Source: Azospirillum isscasi
GTDB taxonomy: Bacteria; Pseudomonadota; Alphaproteobacteria; Azospirillales; Azospirillaceae
Direction of reading: 5' to 3'
NCBI RefSeq assembly: GCF_030849505.1
Contig: NZ_JAUJFI010000006.1
Location: 1-64,000, forward strand
Length of the DNA: 64,000 nt
Shown here in pieces: positions 1-8,607 of the stretch (position 1 is the stretch's first letter; every line of letters begins with the position of its first letter). The translations under genes and the position numbers were made by a program. The notes below the pieces were generated by a model that saw only the letters and a list, made by a program, of their open reading frames with translations, did not search any database and was not told the origin of the DNA.

Positions 1-447
1 CGGCGCCGAGCTTCCGGCGGCGCGGTCCGGCAGTGCCGCGACCGCGGAGGTTCCGGAGGACCCGGCGGGGGGCTGGCCGGTGCCGCCGCCGTCGAAGCCG
101 AGCGACGCCATGATCTGCCCGCCGATGTCCTTGCCCTGGGCTTCCTCCACCACCGCGTTGGCGATGGACGCCATGCCGCCCAGGGGGCCGCCGAACAGGA
201 TGCCGCCGATGACCTTGGACGAGGGCTTGATCGTGTCGCCGGTGATCTCGCGGTAGATGCTGCTGACGACGGGGATGTGCTGAAGCGGGTTGATGATGTC
301 CAGGAAATCGCCGAAGGACATCTCGGCTTCGGCCTCGTACCGGTCGGGGCTGTCCCGGCTTTCCATGACCGCCAGGCCGGGCGACCGCTCGCGCTGCACC
401 GGCCGCGAAGCGGCTGTGGCGTCGATGGTGGTGGCGTCGATGGCCAT
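1..447 (-). CDS. Conserved hypothetical protein (N-terminal part, cut by window edge)
   Basis: The reading frame runs from an ATG at 447 leftward out of the window, giving the first 149 residues. A GGGAGACC ribosome-binding site precedes the start. The N-terminal 45 residues are polar and low-complexity. They are followed by a conserved-looking stretch (SFGDFLDIINPLQHIPVVSS and a glycine-rich ILFGGPLGGMASIANAVVEE) that could form a hydrophobic hairpin, and then by a Gly/Pro/Ala-rich tail. I do not recognise the family and assign no function. Codon usage matches the neighbours. Confidence 0.7.
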   Translation of the reverse strand, partial: MAIDATTIDATAASRPVQRERSPGLAVMESRDSPDRYEAEAEMSFGDFLDIINPLQHIPVVSSIYREITGDTIKPSSKVIGGILFGGPLGGMASIANAVVEEAQGKDIGGQIMASLGFDGGGTGQPPAGSSGTSAVAALPDRAAGSSAP

Positions 448-611
448 GGGCGGTCTCCCGTCGCGGTGTCCAGCCCCAACCTAAGCAACCGGCGTGCCAG
501 TTTTGCGGGCTGAAATCCGGCCTTTCGGGCGCTTCCCGGCCTGAATCCCGCCCGCGACCCGGCAAGAGCTGCCGGGCAGGAGGCGTTTCCTGCCTCCCGG
601 AGAATCGAATC

Positions 612-1841
612 TCAGAACATATGGCCGCTGCGCTCCGCCTTGGTGCGCAGGTAGCCTTCGTTGTGGCCGTTGGCCGGGAAGATGTGGGGGACGCGCTCCA
701 CCACCTCGATCCCGCAGCGGGCGAGCTGGCGCAGCTTTTCCGGGTTGTTGGTCATCAGCCGCACGGCGTTGAAGCCCAACTGCCGCAGCATTTCCGCCGC
801 CGGCAGATAGACCCGCTCGTCCGCCTCGAAGCCCAGAATCTCGTTGGCGTCCACCGTGTCGAAGCCGCGGTCCTGGATGCGGTAGGCGCGCAGCTTGTTG
901 ACGAGGCCGATCCCCCGCCCCTCCTGCGCCAGATAGAGCAGCACCCCGCTGCCGTGCCGCGCGATCTCCGCGATGGCGCCGCGGAGCTGCTGGCCGCAGT
1001 CGCAACGCAAACTGCCCAGAAGGTCGCCGGTGAAGCATTCGGAATGCAGGCGGGCCAGCACCGGTTCGCCCTCCACCGGGTTGCCGACGATGATCGCCAG
1101 ATGCTCCGGTCCGCCGTCGATGGGGCGGAAGGCGGCGATGCTGGTGTTCTCGGCGCCGGACAGCGGGACGCGCGCCTCCGCCACCCGGCGCAGCGTGCGC
1201 ACCACATGGACCCGGTAATCGGCGATGTCGCGGGCGCGGACCAGCAGCAGGTCGTGCTCCGCCGCCCACGCCGCCGCACTCCCCGCGTGGCCGGGGGCCG
1301 GGGCGACGATGGCCGCCGGCAGCAGGCGCGCCAGCCGGGCGAGGTCCACCGCCGCGGTCTCGCGCGAACCGGGGTCCATGGCCGTGGCGGTCAGGCCGTC
1401 CGGCATGTTGCCATCCGGGCGGTGCTCGGGATCGGCCAGCGCGTGGGCCTCGTCGGCGGTCAGGCAGCGGGGGAGTGACAGGGCGACGACGCCCGTTCCC
1501 TCCTCCATCAGCTTCAGCACCATGGCCCGGCGGCGGGTGACCGCCAGCACCGGCGAGGCGCCGGTCAACTGCATCAGCCGCTGGACCGCGTCGATCGCCA
1601 CGGATTCCACCGACACCGCGGCGCCGACGCTGCCGTCGGCGGTTTCGATGGCGACGGCCTCGCCCCGGCGCATGGCGGCCAGCGCCCGGTCCACGGCGCG
1701 CATGGCGGCTTCGTCCATGGGCATGGCGGCTTCGAGCGGGGTGGCGTCGGGCATTGCGGACTCGGACGGTGCGTCGGCGTACATAACGGAGGCTTCGCGT
1801 GATGCGCCCCGTGGGGCGAAAGATTCCGAAGATTCCGACAT
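612..1841 (-). CDS. ribA: GTP cyclohydrolase II (riboflavin biosynthesis)
   Basis: This enzyme opens GTP to the first pyrimidine intermediate of riboflavin synthesis in the cytoplasm. The C-terminal half, from about residue 245, is a full GTP cyclohydrolase II domain: HSECFTGD and RCDCG supply the three zinc-binding cysteines (about residues 265-283), followed by EGRGIGL and the family ending HNEGYLRTK. The first 200 residues resemble a degenerate partner domain of the kind seen in alphaproteobacterial RibA, with no clear catalytic motif. Candidate starts are ATG at 1841 (used here), 1784 and 1755; none has a strong Shine-Dalgarno. A 7-bp hairpin (575-594) lies just after the stop. Confidence 0.9.
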   Translation of the reverse strand: MSESSESFAPRGASREASVMYADAPSESAMPDATPLEAAMPMDEAAMRAVDRALAAMRRGEAVAIETADGSVGAAVSVESVAIDAVQRLMQLTGASPVLAVTRRRAMVLKLMEEGTGVVALSLPRCLTADEAHALADPEHRPDGNMPDGLTATAMDPGSRETAAVDLARLARLLPAAIVAPAPGHAGSAAAWAAEHDLLLVRARDIADYRVHVVRTLRRVAEARVPLSGAENTSIAAFRPIDGGPEHLAIIVGNPVEGEPVLARLHSECFTGDLLGSLRCDCGQQLRGAIAEIARHGSGVLLYLAQEGRGIGLVNKLRAYRIQDRGFDTVDANEILGFEADERVYLPAAEMLRQLGFNAVRLMTNNPEKLRQLARCGIEVVERVPHIFPANGHNEGYLRTKAERSGHMF

Positions 1842-2016
1842 GGGTCGGAGAGCGCCGGAAGCAAAGCGCAGGTGGCGCACCCCTGTCCAGCAAATCCCGC
1901 GCGCCACACCGTTGCCGTCCCTGCAACGATGGCGCGGGCCCGTCCGATAAGGCTAGGGCAATCCCGCGCGGGCCATGATAAGTTCCGCGCCCGGAGCCAC
2001 CGGTGAACGCCCCCGC

Positions 2017-2706
2017 ATGACGCCTGCGAAACGCATCCTTCTGATCGACGACGACATCGCCCTCCGTCAGTCCCTCGCCGAGCAGCTCCAGCTTCTGGAG
2101 GACGTCGAGACGGTGGAGGCCGGGGACGGCGCGTCGGCGCTGGCCGCGGCGCGGGACGGCGGCTTCTCCGCCATCCTGCTCGACGTCGGGCTGCCGGACA
2201 TGGACGGGCGCGACCTGTGCCGCCTGCTGCGGCGCGAGGGGGTGCGCTGCCCGGTGATCATGCTGACCGCGGCGGCCTCCGACGCGGACACCATCCTGGG
2301 GCTCGATTCCGGGGCCAGCGATTATGTGACCAAGCCCTTCCGCATGGGGGTCCTGCTGGCCCGGCTGCGCGCCCAGCTCCGCGTCTACGAGCAGAGCGAG
2401 GACGCCGTCTTCGCCATCGGCCCCTACAGCTTCCGCCCGGCGGCCAAGCTGCTCCTGGCGGACGGCGGCAACCGCAAGATCCGCCTGACCGAGAAGGAAA
2501 CGGCGATCCTGAAATACCTGTACCGGGCCGGCGGCGCGGTGATCGGGCGGGAAACGCTGCTGGGCGAGGTGTGGGGCTACAACGCCGGGGTCACCACCCA
2601 CACGCTGGAAACCCACGTCTACCGCCTGCGCCAGAAGATCGAGCGCGACCCGTCCAACGCGGAAATCCTGGTGACGGAGCCCGGCGGGTACCGGCTGGTG
2701 CCCTGA
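2017..2706 (+). CDS. OmpR/PhoB-type response regulator (orphan)
   Basis: The protein is a two-domain transcription factor of 229 residues. The receiver domain has the DDD acidic pocket near residue 10, phospho-acceptor Asp in LLDVGLPDMDG near residue 54 and the TKPF lysine near 104. A C-terminal winged helix (THTLETHVYRLRQKI) binds DNA. The ATG at 2017 is chosen because it begins directly at the receiver fold; an upstream ATG at 1975 would add 14 residues. No histidine kinase gene is adjacent, so the partner is unknown. It is divergent from ribA. Confidence 0.9.
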   Translation: MTPAKRILLIDDDIALRQSLAEQLQLLEDVETVEAGDGASALAAARDGGFSAILLDVGLPDMDGRDLCRLLRREGVRCPVIMLTAAASDADTILGLDSGASDYVTKPFRMGVLLARLRAQLRVYEQSEDAVFAIGPYSFRPAAKLLLADGGNRKIRLTEKETAILKYLYRAGGAVIGRETLLGEVWGYNAGVTTHTLETHVYRLRQKIERDPSNAEILVTEPGGYRLVP

Positions 2707-2813
2707 CCCCCGGGTTGCGGCCACCCGGAACCATCCTCCTGCCTTACCCATTGAGAACACTGTGTTCCGGGCTTGCCTCGGCACGGACTCCCGTTGGGCA
2801 AGGAGATGACGTC

Positions 2814-3254
2814 TTGGTTGCCATCGTCGATCACCGACCGGCAAGGGCCATCCATCCCTTGCACGCGGTGCTGCTCGCCGCCGCCCTTCCGCTGTTCCTG
2901 GGCGGTCTGCTCAGCGACATCGCCTATTCCAGGAGCTACGAGATCCAGTGGAGCAACTTCGCCGCCTGGCTGATCGCGGGCGGCATGGTCTTCACCGGGG
3001 TCGCGCTTCTCTGGGCCTTCATCGACCTGTTCCGCGCCGGGCGCCGCCGGGCACGGGCGGTCGTCTGTTTCGTGCTGTTGCTGGTCACCTTCGCGCTCGG
3101 CCTCGTCAACGCCTTCGTGCACGCGCGGGACGCCTGGGGAACCATGCCGGACGGCCTGATCCTGTCGGTGCTCGTCACCCTGGCCGCCGCCCTGGCGACG
3201 TGGTCCGGCTTCTCCAGCTTCCGCCTGGGAGAGATGCGCCTGGGAGAGATGTGA
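2814..3254 (+). CDS. DUF2231-like four-helix membrane protein
   Basis: A 146-residue inner-membrane protein with four predicted hydrophobic helices (about residues 13-35, 44-70, 78-100 and 112-135) and no catalytic motif. This matches the DUF2231 architecture of small membrane proteins of unknown or redox-linked role. The TTG at 2814 is the preferred start because an AAGGAG lies 8 bases upstream; no in-frame ATG fits as well. The last ten residues are a perfect duplication (RLGEMRLGEM) from a 15-bp tandem repeat. The stop overlaps the ATG of the next gene (TGATG), so the two are probably co-translated. Confidence 0.75.
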   Translation: MVAIVDHRPARAIHPLHAVLLAAALPLFLGGLLSDIAYSRSYEIQWSNFAAWLIAGGMVFTGVALLWAFIDLFRAGRRRARAVVCFVLLLVTFALGLVNAFVHARDAWGTMPDGLILSVLVTLAAALATWSGFSSFRLGEMRLGEM

Positions 3255-4600
3255 TGAACCGCTCCAGCCTGCTGGCCGCCGCCGCGCTCGCCGCCCTGCT
3301 GGCCGCCTGCGACGACAACCCGTCGCCGCCGGAATACGGCGCCAACCCGCAACTGCCCGAACAGCAGCACGGGCTGCTCCCCAGCATGAAGATCGCCGCC
3401 CCCGCGTCCTGGGGCGACCGCCGCCCGACCGTGCCGGAGGGCTTCACCGTCACCGCCATCGCCACCGATCTGGGCATCCCGCGCCAGACGCTCGTCCTTC
3501 CCAACGGCGACATCCTGGTCGCCGAAGGGCGCGGCGGCGGAGCCCCGGCGCTGCGGCCCAAGGACGTCATCGCCGGAGTCATCAAGGCCAGGGGAACGAC
3601 CTCGGTCCAGAGCGGCAACCGCCTGACGCTGCTGCGCGATGCCGACGGCGACGGCACCTACGAGGAACGCACCGTCTTCGCCGACAATCTCAACGCGCCT
3701 TATGGGATGGCCCTGGTGAACGGCCAGCTCTACGTCGCGAACCAGGACGCGCTGGTGCGCTTCCCCTACCGCGACGGGCAGACCCGCGCCGAGGGGCCGC
3801 CGGAAAAGGTCACCGGCCTGCCGTCCCACATCAACCATCACTGGACGAAGTCGCTGGCCGCCAGCCCGGACGGGCGTTTCCTTTACGTCGGCATCGGCTC
3901 CAACAGCAACATCACGGAGCGCGGGATGGCCGCCGAGGCCGACCGGGCGATGGTGTGGGAAGTGGATGCCCGGACGGGCGCGCACCGGCCCTACGCCACG
4001 GGGCTGCGCAACCCCACGGCTCTGGCCATCCAGCCGGGGTCGGGAACGCTGTGGGCGGTGGTGAACGAGCGCGACGAGCTTGGCCCCAACCTCGTCCCCG
4101 ATTACCTGACCTCGGTCCGTGAGGGCGGCTTCTACGGCTGGCCCTACAGCTATTGGGGCCAAACCCTGGACCCGCGCGTCCAGCCGCAGGATCCGGAAAG
4201 GGTCGCCGCGGCGATCAAGCCGGATTACAGCCTGGGCTCGCACGTCGCGGCCCTCGGCGTGGCCTTCTCCTCGCCGGCGATGGGCGAGCGGTTCGCCGAA
4301 GGGGTGTTCGTCGGCGAGCACGGCAGTTGGAACCGCAGCGTGCCCAGCGGTTACCGGGTGATCTTCGTCCCCTTCCGCGACGGCGCCCCCGCCGGTCCGC
4401 CGGTCGATGTGGTGACGGGGTTCATGGGGGAGGACGGCAAGACCTATGGCCGCCCGGTCGGCGTCACGGTCGATCCGAAGGGCGCCCTGATCGTCGCCGA
4501 CGACCTGTCGAACACGGTCTGGCGGGTCGCGGTGGCGGACCGCTCGCCCACGGCGGACGCGCCTTCGGATATGGGCAGCGCGACGACCGACGGGAACTGA
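3254..4600 (+). CDS. Sorbosone dehydrogenase-like (PQQ-type beta-propeller) lipoprotein
   Basis: A 448-residue protein with a lipoprotein signal (hydrophobic stretch ending LLAAC, lipidated Cys near 18), so it is probably anchored on the periplasmic side. The remainder is a six-bladed propeller of the soluble glucose/L-sorbosone dehydrogenase family, with blade motifs such as LPNGDILVAEGRG, NAPYGMAL, LRNPTALAI, GFYGWPYS, VGEHGSWNR and GRPVGVTVD. These families oxidise sugars with PQQ; the substrate cannot be read from sequence. It is translationally coupled to the upstream DUF2231 gene, which suggests the membrane protein accepts electrons or assists it (inference). Confidence 0.85.
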   Translation: MNRSSLLAAAALAALLAACDDNPSPPEYGANPQLPEQQHGLLPSMKIAAPASWGDRRPTVPEGFTVTAIATDLGIPRQTLVLPNGDILVAEGRGGGAPALRPKDVIAGVIKARGTTSVQSGNRLTLLRDADGDGTYEERTVFADNLNAPYGMALVNGQLYVANQDALVRFPYRDGQTRAEGPPEKVTGLPSHINHHWTKSLAASPDGRFLYVGIGSNSNITERGMAAEADRAMVWEVDARTGAHRPYATGLRNPTALAIQPGSGTLWAVVNERDELGPNLVPDYLTSVREGGFYGWPYSYWGQTLDPRVQPQDPERVAAAIKPDYSLGSHVAALGVAFSSPAMGERFAEGVFVGEHGSWNRSVPSGYRVIFVPFRDGAPAGPPVDVVTGFMGEDGKTYGRPVGVTVDPKGALIVADDLSNTVWRVAVADRSPTADAPSDMGSATTDGN

Positions 4601-4630
4601 TCCCCCGTTCCGGAACGGGGGAGCCGCGCT

Positions 4631-5365
4631 TCAGGGCCGCCGGGCCTGCGGTCCGGTGCGGCCCGAGATGGTGACGGCCACCGGACAGCCCATCCAGCGC
4701 TGGCGCTTGCCTTCCAGCGCCGGCCCGCTGTGGGCCAGACCGTTCTGCCGCCCGCCGCCCCACAGGCCGCGCCCGCGCGGCACCACCGGCAGCAGCCGGA
4801 TTTTCCGCCCGACGATGGCCAGCCGGCGGCGCCAGTGGGCGACCAGCTTGGCCGAGGTGCCGACCCTCCGCGCGATTTCGTGATCGGCCAGCAGGGCGCT
4901 GCCGGGGTCCTGCAGCAGGTCGAGGACGGCGCGGCGCTTGTCGGCGCTGGTGTGGCGGCTGTGCTTGCGCTCCAGCGCCTTGCCGAGATCCCACAGCTTT
5001 TCCGCGGTTTCGCGGGCGAGGCTGCGCCAACGGTCGGCCTCCTCCCGCTGGCGTTCCATGTCGCCGTTGCTCTTTTCAAGCTGCCGCTTCAGCCCGGCGA
5101 CCTCCAGCTCCAGGTCGCGCACCTGCCGGCGCAGCCCCTGGACGAGCTGGTCGGGCGGCGGGGGCCGGTCGGGCGGAGCGGCGCTGGCGGCGGCGGGTGA
5201 CGGCTCCGGCGCGGTGGCCAGCGGACGGGCGCCGCGGGCCAGATCGCGGAACGACAGGCCGGCCCTCGACAGCATGATGCGCGCGGCGCGGAGTGCGGAT
5301 TGGGCCTCGCCCTGATGCTCCGACTCGGCCATGGCGAGGACTTTGGCGAGTTTGTCTGGGTCCAT
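4631..5365 (-). CDS. DUF2786-like protein with coiled coil
   Basis: A 244-residue protein. The N-terminal 45 residues (DPDKLAKVLAMAESEHQGEA followed by LRAARIMLSRAGLSFRDL) resemble the small DUF2786 helical domain. A Pro/Ala-rich linker, a coiled coil (about 80-125, QLVQGLRRQVRDLELEVAGL) and a basic C-terminal part with an HTH-like segment (ADHEIARRVGTSAKLVAHWR) follow. The ATG at 5365 begins directly at the domain; a longer in-frame start at 5470 lacks support. The architecture suggests a DNA-associated role, but the function is unknown. Confidence 0.7.
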   Translation of the reverse strand: MDPDKLAKVLAMAESEHQGEAQSALRAARIMLSRAGLSFRDLARGARPLATAPEPSPAAASAAPPDRPPPPDQLVQGLRRQVRDLELEVAGLKRQLEKSNGDMERQREEADRWRSLARETAEKLWDLGKALERKHSRHTSADKRRAVLDLLQDPGSALLADHEIARRVGTSAKLVAHWRRRLAIVGRKIRLLPVVPRGRGLWGGGRQNGLAHSGPALEGKRQRWMGCPVAVTISGRTGPQARRP

Positions 5366-5632
5366 CCGAGGGGTCGGGTCCGGAGGCGATTCATCGCGTC
5401 TAGGGGCGAACGGGCGCAAGCTACCACATCTTATTGGATTGGGCATCTCCACATCTCGGGGGTGGAGCACGCCTTTTCCTCCTACCCCTGCCCTGCCCCT
5501 GCCCTATCCCGGCATCCGATCCGCCGAGGCCGAAGGGGGGCCGGATCGGCCTTCCGACGCTCCGGCGGGCTGTCCCGTGAAGCAACCTTTTCACTCGACT
5601 CGCAGAGGTCCTACCGCCAAATTGTCGGTACC
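5366..5632. other. Divergent intergenic region
   Basis: 267 bases separate two divergent genes and must hold both promoters. It contains a pyrimidine-rich stretch around 5478-5512 with repeated CCCTGCC units. I found no convincing -35/-10 pair, operator or RNA structure. Confidence 0.4.
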
Positions 5633-6508
5633 ATGACGGCACAAACCGTTTCCGACGCCGGCTCCGGCGCGCCCGACACCCCGCCGGCCTTCACCGTCCG
5701 CTTCTGGGGCGTGCGCGGCAGCATCGCCTCCCCGGGGCCGGACACGGTCCGCTACGGCGGCAACACCCCCTGCGTCGAGGTGCGCTGCGGGGACGCCCTG
5801 CTGGTCCTCGACGCCGGCACCGGCCTGCGTCCGCTGGGCGAGGCGCTGATGCGCCAGGGCGGCCCGGTGGACGCCGATCTGCTGCTGACCCACAGCCACC
5901 TGGACCACATCTGCGGCCTGCCCTTCTTCGCGCCGGCCTTCGATCCGGCCAGCACCGTGCGGATCCGGGCCGGGCATCTGGAGCGGGAGCGGACGATGCG
6001 CTCCGTCCTGCAATGCATGATGTCGGCGCCGCTGTTCCCGGTTCCGGTGGAGGTCTTCCGGGCCGACTGCACCTTTCACGATTTCGTCAGCGGCGAGACC
6101 CTGGCGGTGAAGCCGGGAGTCACCGTGCGCACCGCCCCGCTGAACCATCCGGACGGCGCCACCGGCTACCGGGTGGAGTTCGCCGGGCGCAGCCTGTGCT
6201 ACGTCACCGACACCGAACACCCCGCCGAGGGGCGCGACCCGGCGGTGATGGATCTGGTGCGCGGCAGCGACCTGCTGATCTACGACTGCACCTACACCGA
6301 CGCCGAATACGCCGCCCGCGCCGGCTGGGGCCATTCGACCTGGGAGGAATGCCTGCGCATCGCCGACGAGGCGGGGGTGAAGCGCGCGGTCATCTTCCAC
6401 CATGACCCCCGGCGCACCGACGCCGATCTGGACGTCATCGCCACCGCCGCCGAGGCCCGGCGCCCCGGCACGCTGGTCGCCCGCGAAGGCATGGCGCTGC
6501 CCCTCTGA
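5633..6508 (+). CDS. MBL-fold metallo-hydrolase
   Basis: A 291-residue soluble protein of the metallo-beta-lactamase fold. It opens with FWGVRGSIASPGPDTVRYGG, typical of the cyclic-phosphodiesterase/PhnP-like branch. The metal ligands THSHLDH are near residue 85, with further ligands in NHPDG, YVTDTEH, DCTY and the final FHHDPRRTD. The family hydrolyses phosphodiesters or related esters; the exact substrate is not evident. ATG at 5633 gives the usual family length, and longer in-frame starts fall in non-coding sequence. It stands alone. Confidence 0.85.
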   Translation: MTAQTVSDAGSGAPDTPPAFTVRFWGVRGSIASPGPDTVRYGGNTPCVEVRCGDALLVLDAGTGLRPLGEALMRQGGPVDADLLLTHSHLDHICGLPFFAPAFDPASTVRIRAGHLERERTMRSVLQCMMSAPLFPVPVEVFRADCTFHDFVSGETLAVKPGVTVRTAPLNHPDGATGYRVEFAGRSLCYVTDTEHPAEGRDPAVMDLVRGSDLLIYDCTYTDAEYAARAGWGHSTWEECLRIADEAGVKRAVIFHHDPRRTDADLDVIATAAEARRPGTLVAREGMALPL

Positions 6509-6579
6509 GCAAGACCTACGCCATCGGACAGTGATGCGCGGAGGACACGGCCAAGGCTCCGTTCGCGTCCCGTGGCCTG

Positions 6580-6604
6580 TTGTCACTGCCGGATCGTGTG
6601 ACAA
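6580..6604. promoter_or_regulatory. Perfect inverted repeat upstream of the DUF882 gene
   Basis: TTGTCAC and GTGACAA form a perfect 7-bp inverted repeat separated by 11 bases, ending 50 bases before the next start. The left arm resembles a -35 box, and AT-rich TATGGTATGAA follows. The size and spacing fit a dimeric regulator site overlapping a promoter. The regulator is unknown. Confidence 0.35.
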
Positions 6605-6654
6605 TTATGGTATGAAAGCCGCTTGCAACCGCAGAGAGAACTCTGGGGAGGAGC

Positions 6655-7434
6655 ATGCGGCATCTTCTGCGCTTATCGTTGCTGGGCCTGCTCGCCGGCG
6701 GAACGCTCGCCGGCTGCGCATCCACTCCGAATCCCCAGGGGTCGCTGGACGGCGGCCCGCGGTCGATCGTCCTTCACCATCCCGCCAGCGGCGAGACGGT
6801 CAGCGTCACCTACCGCCGCCCGGACGGCTACGACCCGCAGGCCCTGGACCGCATCGCCACCCTGTTCCGCGACCGCCGCACCGGCGAGACGGTGCCCATC
6901 GATCCCGCCCTGGTGGAGCTTCTGGCCGATTTGCGGGAGCGCTGCGGCGCCGGCCCCGACACGCCGGTCCACATCACGTCCGGCTACCGCTCCCCGCTGA
7001 CGAACGTCGCGCTGGCCCGCAGCAACCCGAACGTGGCGGAGAACAGCTACCACCTGCGCGGCCAGGCCGCCGACATCCACATCCCCGGCGTCCCGCCCCG
7101 CCGCCTCGCCGACGAGGCCGCGGCCCTGCAACGCGGCGGCTACGCCCTCTACGTCCACACCGGCCACGTCCATGTGGACACCGGCCCGGTCCGCACCTGG
7201 ACCCCGAAGGGCGGCGACCCCCGCATCCTGGAGGCCAGGGCGACTCCGGCCAAGCCCGTTCCGGCCAAACCCGCCGCTCCCCGGACCGAGGTCGCCGCGG
7301 CGGAGCCTCCGAAGCGCACCACCCCGGCCAAGGCCGCTCCCGCAAAGGGCAACGACGCCGACCTCGCCCGCGTCCGTATGGTGCTGGCCTCCCTCAAGGA
7401 GCAGCCGGAACCGGCGGCGAAGAAGAAGCCCTGA
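6655..7434 (+). CDS. DUF882/YcbK-like peptidase M15 family lipoprotein
   Basis: A 259-residue protein with a lipoprotein signal (LAGGTLAGC, lipidated Cys at 21). The central part is a DUF882/M15_3 fold: ITSGYRSP, ENSYHLRGQAADIHIPG and YVHTGHVHVDTG supply the expected zinc-binding His/Asp residues. Such proteins act on peptidoglycan peptides at the envelope. The C-terminal 70 residues are a Pro/Ala/Lys-rich tail (repeated PAKP), probably a flexible linker that contacts the wall. GGGGAGG precedes the ATG. It faces the Yej operon tail to tail, with only 3 bases between stops. Confidence 0.85.
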   Translation: MRHLLRLSLLGLLAGGTLAGCASTPNPQGSLDGGPRSIVLHHPASGETVSVTYRRPDGYDPQALDRIATLFRDRRTGETVPIDPALVELLADLRERCGAGPDTPVHITSGYRSPLTNVALARSNPNVAENSYHLRGQAADIHIPGVPPRRLADEAAALQRGGYALYVHTGHVHVDTGPVRTWTPKGGDPRILEARATPAKPVPAKPAAPRTEVAAAEPPKRTTPAKAAPAKGNDADLARVRMVLASLKEQPEPAAKKKP

Positions 7435-7437
7435 TCG

Positions 7438-8607
7438 CTACCGGTAGGGATCGGCGGCGTCCCGCAGGCCGTCGCCGAGGAAGTTGAAACTCAGCACGGT
7501 GACGATCACCGGCACCACCGGCAGCATCAGCCAGGGGTACAGCGCCACCACGTTGATGTTCTGCGCTTCGGTCAGCAGCACCCCCCAGCTGGTGATCGGC
7601 GGGCGCAGGCCCAGGCCGAGGAAGCTCAGCGCCGTCTCGCCCAGGATCATCCCGGGGATGGCCAGCGTCGCCGAGGCGATCAGGTGGCTCATGAAGCTGG
7701 GCAGCAGGTGGCGCCCGATGATGCGGGCCGGGCGGGCGCCCATCAACTGGGCGGCGGTGGTGAAGTCCTCCTCGCGCAGGGCTAGCAGCTTGGACCGCAC
7801 GGCGCGGGCGAGGCCCGTCCATTCCAGAAGGCCCAGGATCACCGTGATCCCGAAATAGATGAAGATCGGGTTCCAGGTCACGGGCAATGCTGCGGACAGG
7901 GCCATCCACAGCGGCAGTTCCGGGAAGGAGCGGATGATCTCGATCAGCCGCTGGATCAGGTTGTCCACCCAGCCGCCGTAATAGCCGGCGATGCCGCCGA
8001 TGACGATCCCCAGCACGAAGCTGACCGCGACGCCGATCAGCCCGATGGTCAGCGAGATGCGCGTCCCGTAGATCATCCGCGACAGCATGTCCCGGCCCAG
8101 CCGGTCGGTGCCCAGCAGGAACAGCGTCCCGCCCTCCGCCGGGCAGGCGAGGTGCCAGTCGCTCTCCACCAGCCCCCAGAACGCGTAGCGGTCGCCGCGG
8201 CAGAGGAAGCGGATCGGCTGCACCTTCGCCGGGTCGGGCGTGTACTCCCGCTTCAGGATCTCCATGTCCAGCCGGTAGGTGTAGCCGTAGACGAAGGGGC
8301 CGACGAATTGCCCCTCGTGGAACAGGTGCAGGGCCTGCGGCGGGGCGTGGATGAAATGGGAGTTGCGGCTGTCCACCGCGTAGGGGGCCAGAACCTCGCT
8401 GACCAAAGTGGAGGCGTAGAGGAGAAGCAGCACGATCCCCGACACCACCGCCAGCCGGTGCCGCCGCAGCTTCCACCAGACCATCCGCCATTGCGAGGCG
8501 GTGGTGAAGCGCTCCTGCTCCGGCGACAGATGCTCGATCTCGTCCGGGTTCCAGGGAGCCGTATCGACGGTGTGGGGCAGGGGGGTGTGGGGCAGGGAGG
8601 CGCTCAT
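7438..8607 (-). CDS. Peptide ABC transporter permease (YejE type)
   Basis: A 389-residue inner-membrane permease. It has one N-terminal helix, a long periplasmic segment (about residues 65-160, typical of YejE) and five more helices. The EAA loop that docks on the ATPase is visible as LMGARPARIIGRHLLPSFMS. The start overlaps the stop of the YejB-type gene by 4 bases (ATGA), so translation is coupled. It is the last gene of the operon binding protein-ATPase-permeases. Confidence 0.92.
   Translation of the reverse strand: MSASLPHTPLPHTVDTAPWNPDEIEHLSPEQERFTTASQWRMVWWKLRRHRLAVVSGIVLLLLYASTLVSEVLAPYAVDSRNSHFIHAPPQALHLFHEGQFVGPFVYGYTYRLDMEILKREYTPDPAKVQPIRFLCRGDRYAFWGLVESDWHLACPAEGGTLFLLGTDRLGRDMLSRMIYGTRISLTIGLIGVAVSFVLGIVIGGIAGYYGGWVDNLIQRLIEIIRSFPELPLWMALSAALPVTWNPIFIYFGITVILGLLEWTGLARAVRSKLLALREEDFTTAAQLMGARPARIIGRHLLPSFMSHLIASATLAIPGMILGETALSFLGLGLRPPITSWGVLLTEAQNINVVALYPWLMLPVVPVIVTVLSFNFLGDGLRDAADPYR

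Noticed and set aside
481-2844. A very long minus-strand open frame across ribA and the response regulator
   Set aside because: High-GC DNA gives long empty frames opposite real genes. It reads as Arg/Gly/Pro-rich low-complexity sequence, while the ribA and regulator frames show intact family motifs.
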